From Colwellia sp. Arc7-635 (GTDB lineage Bacteria; Pseudomonadota; Gammaproteobacteria; Enterobacterales; Alteromonadaceae): a DNA stretch of 64,000 nucleotides. Below, piece by piece: positions 1 through 9,720 of this stretch (positions are counted from its first letter, which is position 1; every line of letters begins with the position of its first letter). The position numbers were made by a program, and so were the translations under genes. The notes under the pieces are model-generated. The model ran no database searches. It was not told the origin of the DNA and saw only the letters and a program-made list of their open reading frames with translations. The stretch covers positions 2,728,001 through 2,792,000 of the forward strand of contig NZ_CP034660.1 of the NCBI RefSeq assembly GCF_003971255.1. Reading direction: 5' to 3'.

Positions 1-127
1 CTTATATGTCGGTTTTTTTTGTACAAAATTTACTAAATATTATAAAGTTACCACTCACTGTAATTTATACACATTTGATTAAATTTATTAATAAAATTTG
101 TATTCCCATTGTTAGTAGGACGCTCTC

Positions 128-898
128 TTGTCAAAACGTGTAGAACCTGAAATTCCAACGATTAATATCGACCGAGATCAAGTTAAAGTCGCTCATGAAC
201 CTGCCACTAAAGTACCTAACGTAAACAAGAGCGATGTTGTCGCGACTAAAGCTCCATCATCGCCCTTTAGAACGATATTAATGATAATGCCCTATGTTGC
301 GCTAATCGGTACTGGTTGGTACTTTTATCAACAACAATTAGCCGTAACTACCGCTTTAGATAACAGTGTTCAGCGGATCCAACAGCTTGAAAATCAGCTT
401 TCAGCGACTGGTGAAGAAATGGGTGAGTCAACTATCGCTTTAAAAGTTAAACTAGAAGCGATAAGCGAGAAAACTGAGCTGCTACTTTCTGAAATGGATA
501 AGTTGTGGGCATCAGCATGGCGAAAAAATCAAACTGAAATAAAAGCATTAAATTCAGAAACGAAAAAACTCGAGCGCCAACAAGAAAAGAATACCGCGAC
601 CGGTCTACAACAAGATAATGAACTTAATGCTCTGCAAGATAAATTGACTGCCACAGAGTTTTCAATCAATGCGGTTTCAGAACAAATAGTTGCGGCTAAT
701 ACCTTAAAAGATGACATGAAAAAATTATCATCGGCGCTAAGTACGTTAGAGGCTGATGCAAAAAGTCGTGATAAGCAGCAAATGTTTACGGCTACCAGTA
801 TCAATCAGTTCGATACGAGTTTACAGTTACTGGTTGAACGTATGGAACGTTTAGAAGCTAACCTTAAGAAGCAAGGCACATCGAGCACGGGTCTTTAA
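128..898 (+). CDS. Membrane-anchored coiled-coil protein of unknown function
   Basis: No family recognised. The 256-residue product has a Pro/Lys-rich, probably disordered cytoplasmic N-terminus (about residues 1-48), one hydrophobic segment (about 49-67, MIMPYVALIGTGWYF) and then a long Gln/Glu/Lys/Leu-rich stretch to the end that reads as periplasmic coiled coil. This suggests a bitopic inner-membrane protein with a structural or scaffolding role, which is inference. The start is a TTG, supported by TAGGA seven bases upstream; the next Met lies inside the membrane segment. It is convergent with pyrD, and the intergenic region holds tandem heptamers and a shared terminator. The reading frame itself is secure; the function is unknown. 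Confidence 0.75.
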   Translation: MSKRVEPEIPTINIDRDQVKVAHEPATKVPNVNKSDVVATKAPSSPFRTILMIMPYVALIGTGWYFYQQQLAVTTALDNSVQRIQQLENQLSATGEEMGESTIALKVKLEAISEKTELLLSEMDKLWASAWRKNQTEIKALNSETKKLERQQEKNTATGLQQDNELNALQDKLTATEFSINAVSEQIVAANTLKDDMKKLSSALSTLEADAKSRDKQQMFTATSINQFDTSLQLLVERMERLEANLKKQGTSSTGL

Positions 899-951
899 AC
901 CAAACCAATGACTGGCACAATAATTCAGCTATAAATATTTAAAGCCCTGTC

Positions 952-1007
952 TAAGATTTAAGATTTAAGATTTAAGATTTAAGATTTAAGATTTAAGATT
1001 TAAGATT
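952..1007. repeat. Tandem array of 7-bp units (TAAGATT) x8
   Basis: Eight perfect head-to-tail copies of TAAGATT lie downstream of the coiled-coil gene and directly beside a second heptamer array. The array is outside any supported reading frame. Confidence 0.95.
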
Positions 1008-1013
1008 TTTTAA

Positions 1014-1076
1014 GGTTAAAGGTTAAAGGTTAAAGGTTAAAGGTTAAAGGTTAAAGGTTAAAGGTTAAAGGTTAAA
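1014..1076. repeat. Tandem array of 7-bp units (GGTTAAA) x9
   Basis: Nine perfect copies of GGTTAAA begin six bases after the TAAGATT array and end just before the terminator hairpin. The two units have the same length and related composition, so one array may have been seeded by the other. Confidence 0.95.
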
Positions 1077-1078
1077 AT

Positions 1079-1112
1079 AAAAAAGGTCATCAAAATATTG
1101 ATGACCTTTTTT
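1079..1112. terminator. Bidirectional rho-independent terminator
   Basis: A 12-bp stem (1081-1092 with 1099-1110, GGTCATCA core) is flanked by A-runs on the left and T-runs on the right. It can serve both the plus-strand coiled-coil gene and minus-strand pyrD. Confidence 0.85.
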
Positions 1113-1171
1113 ATTTAATATTTTAAATGACTTTATTCAATTGGCTATCTTGTCTCAAACGCTGCCCAATA

Positions 1172-2185
1172 TTACTTTAAGCTTTGGACAATATCTTTAA
1201 TGAGTTGCGGCCCTTGGTAAATAAAACCCGTATAAACTTGTACTAGTTTAGCACCTGCAGCCATTTTTTCTTCGGCATCTGCGCCACAAGCAATACCACC
1301 AACGCCTATAATAGGTAATTTATTATCAAGTGCTTTAGCGAGTAATTGAATAACTTTAGTGCTTTGCTCTTTTACCGGCGCGCCACTTAAGCCACCTTGT
1401 TCATTACCAAAGGGTAAATGAGAAACTTTGTCACGGGCTAAAGTTGTATTCGTTGCAATAACACCATCGATGTTATTAGCAATTAAACACTCAGCAATTG
1501 AGTTAACTTCTTCTTCGCTCAAATCAGGGGCAATTTTTACGGCTACTGGCACGTATTTACCATATTTTTCGGCTAACGAGGTTTGTTCTGCTTTTAAAGC
1601 TGATAACAATTCGTTTAGCGCATCACCATATTGTAAAGAGCGTAAACCTGGCGTGTTAGGTGATGATATATTTACTGTTATGTAAGTCGCAAAGTCATAA
1701 ATCTTTCGCATACAATGAATATAATCATCTTTAGCATTTTCGTCTGGGGTATCTTTATTCTTGCCAATATTAATACCTAAAACACCGCTAAAATTAGCTT
1801 TTATGACTTGATCAACAAGGTAATCAACACCTTTATTGTTAAAGCCCATACGGTTAATAATGGCATTAGCTTCTGGTAATCTAAATATACGCGGCTTGTC
1901 GTTACCCGGCTGCGGTCGTGGTGTAACTGTACCCACCTCAACAAAGCCAAAACCTAAAGCTTCAAACGCTTTAATACATTCACCATTTTTATCTAAGCCA
2001 GCAGCTAATCCAACGGGGTTAGGGAATTTAATCCCCATAACTTCCACAGGTTTATTAGGAACTGTTTGCTTGTATAGCATGTTAAGTGGTGTTGCGCCTG
2101 TCGCTTTAAAGCCTTTAATCGTCAACTCGTGAATTGCTTCTGGATCGAATTTAAAAAACACTTTACGAATAGCTGAGTAAAACAT
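1172..2185 (-). CDS. pyrD: Dihydroorotate dehydrogenase (quinone), class 2
   Basis: Oxidises dihydroorotate to orotate in pyrimidine synthesis, passing electrons through FMN to membrane quinone. The 337-residue length is typical of class 2. The N-terminal amphipathic helices (residues 1-40) that dock to the inner membrane are present. Visible motifs are [11 protein letters not shown] near the FMN site, [21 protein letters not shown] with the class 2 catalytic Ser, KIAPDLS, and the phosphate-binding GVGGI near residue 297. The ATG start is preceded by AAAGAGG. It stands as a single gene between two terminators, downstream of and in the same direction as the glutamate dehydrogenase gene. Confidence 0.97.
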   Translation of the reverse strand: MFYSAIRKVFFKFDPEAIHELTIKGFKATGATPLNMLYKQTVPNKPVEVMGIKFPNPVGLAAGLDKNGECIKAFEALGFGFVEVGTVTPRPQPGNDKPRIFRLPEANAIINRMGFNNKGVDYLVDQVIKANFSGVLGINIGKNKDTPDENAKDDYIHCMRKIYDFATYITVNISSPNTPGLRSLQYGDALNELLSALKAEQTSLAEKYGKYVPVAVKIAPDLSEEEVNSIAECLIANNIDGVIATNTTLARDKVSHLPFGNEQGGLSGAPVKEQSTKVIQLLAKALDNKLPIIGVGGIACGADAEEKMAAGAKLVQVYTGFIYQGPQLIKDIVQSLK

Positions 2186-2253
2186 AATACCTCTTTAATT
2201 AAATACTGAATGCCCATACGACAAATTTGTAACGCTTAAGCATAAACTGATGA

Positions 2254-2284
2254 CAAAAAAATCCCCGCTCATGGCGGGGATCTT
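2254..2284 (-). terminator. Rho-independent terminator of the glutamate dehydrogenase gene
   Basis: GC-rich stem ATCCCCGC (2261-2268) with GCGGGGAT (2274-2281), loop TCATG, followed on the minus strand by seven T residues. It lies six bases past the dehydrogenase stop codon. Confidence 0.9.
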
Positions 2285-2289
2285 AACAC

Positions 2290-5200
2290 TTATTTCACTG
2301 GGTCACAGTGCAAACTTAATAACATCAACTCTCGTAAAGCCACCGAGAACTTAGCAAACTCATGCGTTTGACCAATTCTGAAATCAGCCAAAATATGTTG
2401 CCAGCGTTCAAGTGGTTGAGCACTATCAGTAAACCAAGTCTCTAGCATTTTATCAACATCAGTAGAGCCTTTATTAGCACGTAAAATAACCGAGGTTAAT
2501 GAACGTTGCTGCCAATCAAGCTCTTCTCGAAATGACGCTCTTGCCAGTGCTTGCCAATGGTTAGCAACTGGTTGAGAGGTAATTTGGTCTAAGAACCAAT
2601 GTAGCTCTAATCTTGCACCTAACTTGAAGTATAAATCAGTTGCTAATTCTGTTGAAACAGCTTCAGATTTTGAAATCTCTGCAAGATCCATTACTGAGAA
2701 CAATGTACTCAATAACGAGATTCTTAACGCCACTGACTCAGGAGCACCCGCTTTAATCAAATCAGTTTCTACACGCTTAATTTGTTTCGCTTCATCTTCA
2801 ACCATATAGTGAGTAATATTGTTTGAAAGTGCAGTGAATGTTGCGTGATAAAACTCTATTGATTGTGCAATGTTTAACGCTTTATTACGATGGCGCAAGA
2901 ACCAACGTGTCGCACGTCGTACGGTTCTACGTAATTGGAATAACATTTCTGTTTGAATAGAGGTAGAAATCTTATTATCCAAGTCACTAATTTGCTTCCA
3001 AATATCTGATAACTCAAATACCGCACTCGACATCGCATAACAGTTTGCGATTTCTGATGTGGTTGCACCCGTTTCTTCTCTCATGCGATTAACAAAGTTA
3101 AAGCCCATGTCATTACCAATATTATTCGCTAACTTAGTAGCAATAATTTCTGCACGTAATGGATGTTCTTGCATTTGTGCGCTGTAGTTATCTTGTAACT
3201 GCTTTGGAAACGCTTCAATGAGCAAACTTTGATGATACTCGTTGTCTGTAATTTCTGGACAAACAAGCTCTTCTTTTAATACCATTTTACTGTAGGCAAG
3301 TAACACAGAAAGCTCAGGTCTTGTTAAACCTTTACCTAAGGCTAAACGCTCAGCAATTTCTTCATCACTTGGGATAAATTCTAACGCTCTGTCTAGTTTA
3401 CCCGAACGTTCTAATTCAGTAATAAATTGTGATTGTTCTTTTAATTGGCTGCCACCGCGTAATTCAGTGATCGACAATGAATGCGTTTGGCGATAACAAT
3501 CTTCAATAACGATATGGCCTACTTCATCAGTCATATCGTAAAGAATTTTATTACGTTGCTTAATGGTCAAATCACCATTTTGTACTAAGCCATTTAATAA
3601 AATCTTAATGTTAACTTCGTTATCTGAACAGTCAACACCGCCAGCATTATCGACGGCATCAGTATTAATTCGACCACCTTTGGCGCCAAACTCTATACGG
3701 CCTAATTGTGTAAATCCTAAGTTACCACCTTCACCAACAATCTTCGCGTTTAGCTCTGCACCATTGATACGTAAACCATCATTCGCTCTATCACCTACTT
3801 CTAAGTGTGTTTCTTTAGAGCCTTTAACGTATGTACCAATACCGCCATTCCATAATAAATCAACTTGCATTTTTAATATGGCTTGCATCAAATCAATAGG
3901 TGACATGCTTTGTTTTTGTGTACCAAGCATCTTTTTAATTTGTGGCGTAAGTTTAATAGATTTGGTATGGCGGCTAAAGATAGCCCCGCCTTCAGAGATT
4001 AGCGACTTGTCGTAATCTTCCCAGCTACAACCCGGTAAATTAAATAGTCTTTCACGTTCTTTGTAAGAGCTTTCAGCATCTGGATTCGGATCAATGAAAA
4101 TATGCATATGGTTAAACGCAGCTTGTAAACGAATATGTTTTGATAACAACATACCATTACCAAATACATCGCCTGCCATGTCGCCAATAGCAATACACGT
4201 AAAGTCTGTTGTTTGACAGTCAATATCCATTTCGCGGAAATGACGTTTAACAGATTCCCAAGCACCTTTTGCAGTAATACCCATGGCTTTGTGGTCATAA
4301 CCAACACTACCACCAGAAGCAAAGGCGTCGCCCATCCAAAAATTGTATTCTTCAGAAATTGCATTCGCAACATCAGAGAAAGTTGCCGTACCTTTATCAG
4401 CAGCAACCACTAAGTAAGCATCGTCTTCATCTAAACGCACAACGTTCTCTGGTGGTACTATTTCACCGTCAACAATGTTGTCAGTAATATCTAATAAACC
4501 ACGAATAAAGGTGCGGTAACACTCTTTACCGGCTTCGAAAATTGCATTTCTGTCGCCATCAGGTAACTGTTTACAAACAAAACCACCTTTTGCACCAACA
4601 GGAACAATAACGGTATTTTTAACTTGTTGTGCTTTAACTAAGCCCAGGACTTCTGTTCTGAAATCTTCACGACGGTCAGACCAACGTAAACCACCACGAG
4701 CAACTTTACCGCCACGTAAATGTACACCTTCAACTTGAGGTGAATAAACAAAAATTTCAAAGGCCGGCACCGGCAATGGCACATCAGAGATTTGCGAAGG
4801 AACTATCTTAAATGAGATATAAGATTTTTCGCCAGTAACTGGGTGCGGTTGGAAGTAGTTAGTACGAATAGTCGCGTTAACCATTTCAACAAAACGTCGA
4901 ATAATACGGTCATCATCAAGGTTAGCAACATTGTCTAATGATGCTTCGATGTTAGCCAATATTTTTTCTATCGCTTTCTCACTAGTTTTTACTTTCGGTG
5001 AGAATCGTTTGATGAAGAGGTTAATCAATAACTCAGCAATGCTCGGGTAACGAGCAAAGGTATCTTCAATATAACTTTGACTGAAAGTACTACCGATTTG
5101 ACGTTCGTATTTAGAGAATGCACGTAAAATTGAAACTTCACGGCCACCGAGCTCAGCACCTAAAATTAAACGGTTGAAACCGTCATCTTCTAATTGCCCA

Positions 5201-7134
5201 GCCCAAACTTTAGCAAAAGCATCTTGGAATAAGCTTTGAACGATCTCTAGATTGAACTTGCCCGTACCTGTCAATAACATTGAAAAGTCTAAGATCCAGC
5301 AAACTTCACCACTTTCAGTTCTTACGGCATAAGGGCTTTCACCAATAACACGCAAACCAAAGTTTTCTAGCATCGGTAAAACATCTGATAAATGTAATGG
5401 CTCACCTGCGTGGAATAACTTTAATTTTACAAAGCGGCTATTACTTTCTTCTTCTTGTGGCTGATAAAACAACATCTCAAGTTTGTTGTCATCAGACAAA
5501 GCTTCAAGTTTCTCAATATCAACTATTGCAGTACCTGGTAATACTTCATCTTTATAAGATTGAGGAAAGCTAGCGTATTTACGGCTAAGTGCTTTACCTT
5601 TAGCTTCGCCTTTGTGCGAGTTTAACGCATCGGCTAAGTTATCATCCCAGCTGCGTGCTGCATGATTTAAATTCTTTTCAATTTCTTTCACATTAATATC
5701 CGCTTTTGTCGAATTAACTCTCACGATGTAGTGCGTACGTGCTTGTGCAGATTCAGAGAAGTAAGTTGTAAATTCAACTTCTTCAGTACTGCCTAATGCT
5801 TCTTGTAATAGTTTTTGTGTACTAATACGTAATGCTGTTGTGTAGCGTTCACGAGGTACATAAACCATACAAGAGTAAAAACGATTGAAAGAGTCACGAC
5901 GCATAAACAAGCCAGAGTAATCTCGCTCTTGCATCTGAAAAATACCCATGACATTTTTTAACAATTCAGCAGGTGAACTTTGTAAAATTTCATCACGTGG
6001 ATAAGTTTCTAGAATATTAATAAGTGCTTTATAAGCATGCGTGCCTTTAGCATAGCCAGAGTCATTACACACACCATTCACTTTAGATTTAATTAATGGT
6101 AAATCTAAAGCACTGTTTGTGTAGTAGGCTGAGCCAAATAAGCCAACAAAACGCTCTTCACCAACAACATTACCTTCAGCATCAAATCGTTTCACACCAA
6201 TATAGTCAAGATGTGCAGGGCGATGAACGCGAGATTTCGCATTAGTTTTTGTTAAAATCAATAAATTGCTACCTAAAGCAATTTTACGAGCAGATTCTGA
6301 CAAGTTCGAAATAAGACGTTCTTTAATGCCCTCATACTGATTCATCAGTCCGAGACTAGAGCTCGCATCAGCTGATAGCGCTAAGTCGCCTTCTAATACT
6401 TTAATATCGTATGAGCGATAGCCTAGTAGCGTGAAGTTATCTGCTAACATCCATTCTAGAAATTCAATACCGTCGCGATGTTCTTCGCTTGAACAAGGTA
6501 AAGACTTCGCTTGTTTAACTTCTTTAATCACACTACGCAAGCGTGCTTGCATAGGTTTCCAGTCATTAACAGTATTAGCGATATCATTAACAACTGAATG
6601 CAGCTCTTTTGCAACTTTTGCTAATACAGCAGCGTCATTCTGACGATCAATCTCAATGAAGAATACCGTTTCAACAGACGTAGATTTAAACGACTGATCA
6701 ACCGATGAGGAAAGTTGACTGATATTTTTGTTTTTATCACGAATGATTTTTATCGGCGAATTAAGCATTAAGTGCGGAGTTAAGTTTAATCGGCTTAACG
6801 CAATGCGCACAGAGTCCACCAAAAATGGCATATCTCGCACAATAATTTCGATAATAGTATGGCTAGATTTCCAACCATTTTTTGATACCTGTGGATTAAA
6901 AACTTTAATCACAGGTTTATTATCTTGATGATCGTTTAACGTGTTCCAAAGACTTAGCGTGGCACCGTACATGTCACTATCATTTCTATGATCTAAATCT
7001 AGGGTTGAAATATTGTTGTAAAGCAACTCAGCAAATTGATTAACTAGAGGAGCTGTTGCTGCTGGAACTTTTTGTTGTATTAACTGTGCTACGTTCGAAA
7101 GTATCACTGAAGGTAAACCGTCTACTAACGCCAT
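2290..7134 (-). CDS. gdhB: NAD-dependent glutamate dehydrogenase, large (about 180 kDa) class
   Basis: Interconverts glutamate and 2-oxoglutarate plus ammonia with NAD, normally in the catabolic direction. At 1614 residues it matches the large bacterial GDH family (Bac_GDH), in which a central dehydrogenase domain is flanked by long regulatory N- and C-terminal regions. The catalytic core is recognisable around residues 790-1080: GGLRWSDRREDFRTEVLGLVKAQ, VPVGAKGGFV with the substrate-binding Lys near residue 850, and the nucleotide-binding region with IAIGDMAGDVFGNGML and KIVGEGGNLG. The ATG start has AAGGAAAAAGG upstream. It is monocistronic, with its own strong terminator. The symbol gdhB follows usage for this class in Pseudomonas. 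Confidence 0.95.
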   Translation of the reverse strand: MALVDGLPSVILSNVAQLIQQKVPAATAPLVNQFAELLYNNISTLDLDHRNDSDMYGATLSLWNTLNDHQDNKPVIKVFNPQVSKNGWKSSHTIIEIIVRDMPFLVDSVRIALSRLNLTPHLMLNSPIKIIRDKNKNISQLSSSVDQSFKSTSVETVFFIEIDRQNDAAVLAKVAKELHSVVNDIANTVNDWKPMQARLRSVIKEVKQAKSLPCSSEEHRDGIEFLEWMLADNFTLLGYRSYDIKVLEGDLALSADASSSLGLMNQYEGIKERLISNLSESARKIALGSNLLILTKTNAKSRVHRPAHLDYIGVKRFDAEGNVVGEERFVGLFGSAYYTNSALDLPLIKSKVNGVCNDSGYAKGTHAYKALINILETYPRDEILQSSPAELLKNVMGIFQMQERDYSGLFMRRDSFNRFYSCMVYVPRERYTTALRISTQKLLQEALGSTEEVEFTTYFSESAQARTHYIVRVNSTKADINVKEIEKNLNHAARSWDDNLADALNSHKGEAKGKALSRKYASFPQSYKDEVLPGTAIVDIEKLEALSDDNKLEMLFYQPQEEESNSRFVKLKLFHAGEPLHLSDVLPMLENFGLRVIGESPYAVRTESGEVCWILDFSMLLTGTGKFNLEIVQSLFQDAFAKVWAGQLEDDGFNRLILGAELGGREVSILRAFSKYERQIGSTFSQSYIEDTFARYPSIAELLINLFIKRFSPKVKTSEKAIEKILANIEASLDNVANLDDDRIIRRFVEMVNATIRTNYFQPHPVTGEKSYISFKIVPSQISDVPLPVPAFEIFVYSPQVEGVHLRGGKVARGGLRWSDRREDFRTEVLGLVKAQQVKNTVIVPVGAKGGFVCKQLPDGDRNAIFEAGKECYRTFIRGLLDITDNIVDGEIVPPENVVRLDEDDAYLVVAADKGTATFSDVANAISEEYNFWMGDAFASGGSVGYDHKAMGITAKGAWESVKRHFREMDIDCQTTDFTCIAIGDMAGDVFGNGMLLSKHIRLQAAFNHMHIFIDPNPDAESSYKERERLFNLPGCSWEDYDKSLISEGGAIFSRHTKSIKLTPQIKKMLGTQKQSMSPIDLMQAILKMQVDLLWNGGIGTYVKGSKETHLEVGDRANDGLRINGAELNAKIVGEGGNLGFTQLGRIEFGAKGGRINTDAVDNAGGVDCSDNEVNIKILLNGLVQNGDLTIKQRNKILYDMTDEVGHIVIEDCYRQTHSLSITELRGGSQLKEQSQFITELERSGKLDRALEFIPSDEEIAERLALGKGLTRPELSVLLAYSKMVLKEELVCPEITDNEYHQSLLIEAFPKQLQDNYSAQMQEHPLRAEIIATKLANNIGNDMGFNFVNRMREETGATTSEIANCYAMSSAVFELSDIWKQISDLDNKISTSIQTEMLFQLRRTVRRATRWFLRHRNKALNIAQSIEFYHATFTALSNNITHYMVEDEAKQIKRVETDLIKAGAPESVALRISLLSTLFSVMDLAEISKSEAVSTELATDLYFKLGARLELHWFLDQITSQPVANHWQALARASFREELDWQQRSLTSVILRANKGSTDVDKMLETWFTDSAQPLERWQHILADFRIGQTHEFAKFSVALRELMLLSLHCDPVK

Positions 7135-7329
7135 GCCTTTTTCCTTTTTGGATAAAACGCTTGAAATAATTATTATCTTTTTAGTCTTTTACATGAGAAT
7201 AGACTATGTAGCCGATTTTATTAATAAACTTAAGTGATTGCGAGCAATATTTTAGATACTTTACTTTAAAAATTGTGCTTTTGTGTAAACAAGATGGTGG
7301 CATTTCAGTGTTTATTCATTAGTTATAAA

Positions 7330-7360
7330 TAGAAAATGACCTTTCGGTCATTTTCTTGTT
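7330..7360 (-). terminator. Probable terminator of the RND/YCF48 operon
   Basis: A 10-bp stem GAAAATGACC (7332-7341) with GGTCATTTTC (7346-7355) and a 4-base loop lies about 40 bases past the RND gene stop. The T-tract is only moderate on either strand. Confidence 0.65.
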
Positions 7361-7396
7361 TATTTATGCATAATTATATTTTTATTTAATTAGCAT

Positions 7397-9715
7397 TTAT
7401 TTTCGCTCTGGCCATAGAAATGCCGCTATAGCTGGTAATACCAGTATTGCAGCAATCATATTAACCAAAAACATAAAGGTTAATAATATGCCCATATCAA
7501 CTTGAAACTTCAAATCAGAGAAGAACCAGGTCGAAACACCAATCGCTAAAGTCACGCCGGTGATCAATACTGCGCTACCACGTTCTTTAAGTGCATCAAA
7601 ATAAGCACTTTGAACTGTCGCACCATTACGTAATTTTACGCTCATGGTGGATAAGATATAAATACCATAATCGACACCAATACCCACACCCAATGCAATT
7701 ACCGGTAAGGTTGATACGGTTAGACCAATATTAAGCTCTGTCATTAACCATTGCGCTAGTGTTGATACCACATAAAGCGGCACAACCACGGCGATAGTTG
7801 CTCTAAGACTTCTAAAGCTAAGTAAGCACAAAATAATCACGGCACCATAAACATATAGCATCATCGGAATTTGTGCTGCCTCTACCGCTTCATTGGTCGC
7901 TGCCATTACCCCAACAGGGCCTGAAGCAAGTTTAAACGATAAAGTATCCGTACCTAATTCACTAGCCACGAGTTTTGCGGCATCGACGACGCGATTAATA
8001 GTTTCGGCTTTATGATCTTCTAAAAACAAAATCACAGGCATAACGCTACAATCACTATTAAGTAAGCCACTTGATGATGGCACTCGAGCGATTGACTGTA
8101 CTAGCGTTTGTTGATTACGAGATAACACGCGCCACTTCGGATTACCTTCGTTGTACCCTGAGTTAACCAGTTTAGCGATTGATGACAAACTAACTGCCGA
8201 TTGCACGCCAGCAATGTTTTCCATTCGCCATTGAAATCTGTCGATAATGTCCATTTGATCATAGTAAGTACATGCATCTGCTGTTGTTTCAACAATCACA
8301 GACATATAATCGACACTGATAGCGTATTTATCAGTGATTAAAAAAGTATCTTGATTATATCGCGATGTTTCATGTAATGAAGGTGCACCTGCATGCAACT
8401 CCCCTATTTTCATATTTTGTGCGTTTTGATAACCGACAATGTAAAGTAGTGCAGTTATCGCTAAAATAATGATAGCAACTTTACGCGTCGCAACTGCTGA
8501 CATAACGTGCCATAAACGATCGGTCGCAGACGGTTTATTTTCTTCGTCATCACTTTGTGTTTTAGGGATATGTAGATATGAAACTAACAAAGGTAATAAC
8601 ACTAAGTTAGTTAAAATGATCATCGCAACACCCAATGATGCTGTTATCGCAAGTTCACGAATGATACCTATATCAATCGATAACAAGGTCATAAAGCCAA
8701 CGGTATCTGACAACAGCGCTATACCACCTGGCACTAATAAAACTCGAAAGCTTAACTGTGCCGCTTCTTTACTAGTTTTACCATTGTTGACCATTTTGGA
8801 GACCGAGTTAATCATCTGCACCCCATGACTAACGCCAATGGCAAAGACCAAGAACGGTACCAGTATCGACATAGGATCTAAACCGAAGCCGAGTTTCGAC
8901 AACATACCTAACTGCCATACAACCGCTATAAGCGAACAAGCAATAGGTAAAATAGTTAAAGCCAGAGAGCGACAAAACCAGAAAACCATTAAGGTTGTGA
9001 TAGCAATGGCAATAGCAAAGAAAGTAACAACCCCTTTCGCGCCTTGTGCTACATCACCGACCATTTTAGTAAAGCCAATAATGTGTACTGAAATATTGTC
9101 TTTTTCAAATTCACCACGGATTTCATCTTCTAATTGACCAGCCAAAACAATACTGTCGAGTTTTTCGCCTGTATTGGGATCAATTTCCATTAAAGAAGCT
9201 TTCACCATAGAACAGCTATAGTCATCAGCAACAATACTACCAACGATACCGGCTTTTTCTATATTACCCTTAACAATCGCTAAACCAGCGGCGTCAGGTT
9301 GAAAGTTCGCTGGAATAACGGGGCCACCTGCAAAACCATCTTCAACAATTTCAACAAAGCGTGTGCTTGGTGAAAATAATGATTTAACTTGAATGCGATC
9401 AACACCTGGAATGAAAAACAGTTTGTCGTGTACACCTTTTAAAGCAGTAAAAAATTCAGGGTTAAAAATATCTTCACTACTGTCACACACTGAAATTAAA
9501 ACATTATTGGCGCCGCCAAAGTTTGCCCTATGTTTAAGATAGGTTTTCATATAACTGTGATTTAAAGGAATGTGCTTAGTAAAAGCAGCATCAAGTTTAA
9601 TTTGGGATGCTTGAAACAGTAAAAATATACTGGTCAGGACAAAAAACACCAGCACAGATAAGCGATGACGAAAAAGTGCTGCTTCAACAACATTGATAGT
9701 ATAATTAATTTTCAT
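7397..9715 (-). CDS. RND-superfamily (MMPL-type) transporter
   Basis: The 772-residue product has the duplicated RND layout: TM1 (about 18-37), a large periplasmic loop (to about 225), a bundle of membrane helices (about 228-385), another helix (about 410-430), a second periplasmic loop, and a final helix bundle (about 620-768). The repeated pattern ALGVGIGVDYGIY in the C-terminal half and LVFAIGVSHGVQM in the N-terminal half is typical of the hydrophobe/lipid exporter branch rather than multidrug AcrB pumps. No periplasmic adaptor gene is nearby. It starts five bases after the YCF48-like gene and sits in a cluster with DUF1329 and DUF1302 genes, suggesting movement of a hydrophobic substrate across the envelope. 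The substrate is unknown. Confidence 0.88.
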   Translation of the reverse strand: MKINYTINVVEAALFRHRLSVLVFFVLTSIFLLFQASQIKLDAAFTKHIPLNHSYMKTYLKHRANFGGANNVLISVCDSSEDIFNPEFFTALKGVHDKLFFIPGVDRIQVKSLFSPSTRFVEIVEDGFAGGPVIPANFQPDAAGLAIVKGNIEKAGIVGSIVADDYSCSMVKASLMEIDPNTGEKLDSIVLAGQLEDEIRGEFEKDNISVHIIGFTKMVGDVAQGAKGVVTFFAIAIAITTLMVFWFCRSLALTILPIACSLIAVVWQLGMLSKLGFGLDPMSILVPFLVFAIGVSHGVQMINSVSKMVNNGKTSKEAAQLSFRVLLVPGGIALLSDTVGFMTLLSIDIGIIRELAITASLGVAMIILTNLVLLPLLVSYLHIPKTQSDDEENKPSATDRLWHVMSAVATRKVAIIILAITALLYIVGYQNAQNMKIGELHAGAPSLHETSRYNQDTFLITDKYAISVDYMSVIVETTADACTYYDQMDIIDRFQWRMENIAGVQSAVSLSSIAKLVNSGYNEGNPKWRVLSRNQQTLVQSIARVPSSSGLLNSDCSVMPVILFLEDHKAETINRVVDAAKLVASELGTDTLSFKLASGPVGVMAATNEAVEAAQIPMMLYVYGAVIILCLLSFRSLRATIAVVVPLYVVSTLAQWLMTELNIGLTVSTLPVIALGVGIGVDYGIYILSTMSVKLRNGATVQSAYFDALKERGSAVLITGVTLAIGVSTWFFSDLKFQVDMGILLTFMFLVNMIAAILVLPAIAAFLWPERK

Positions 9716-9720
9716 GAGAG

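Noticed and set aside
3563-4015. A 150-codon plus-strand frame inside the glutamate dehydrogenase gene, and similar frames opposite fabG, acnD and rne
   Set aside because: They lie antisense to long, well-supported genes, show no family features, and have no ribosome binding site or context; they are shadows of the real coding strand.
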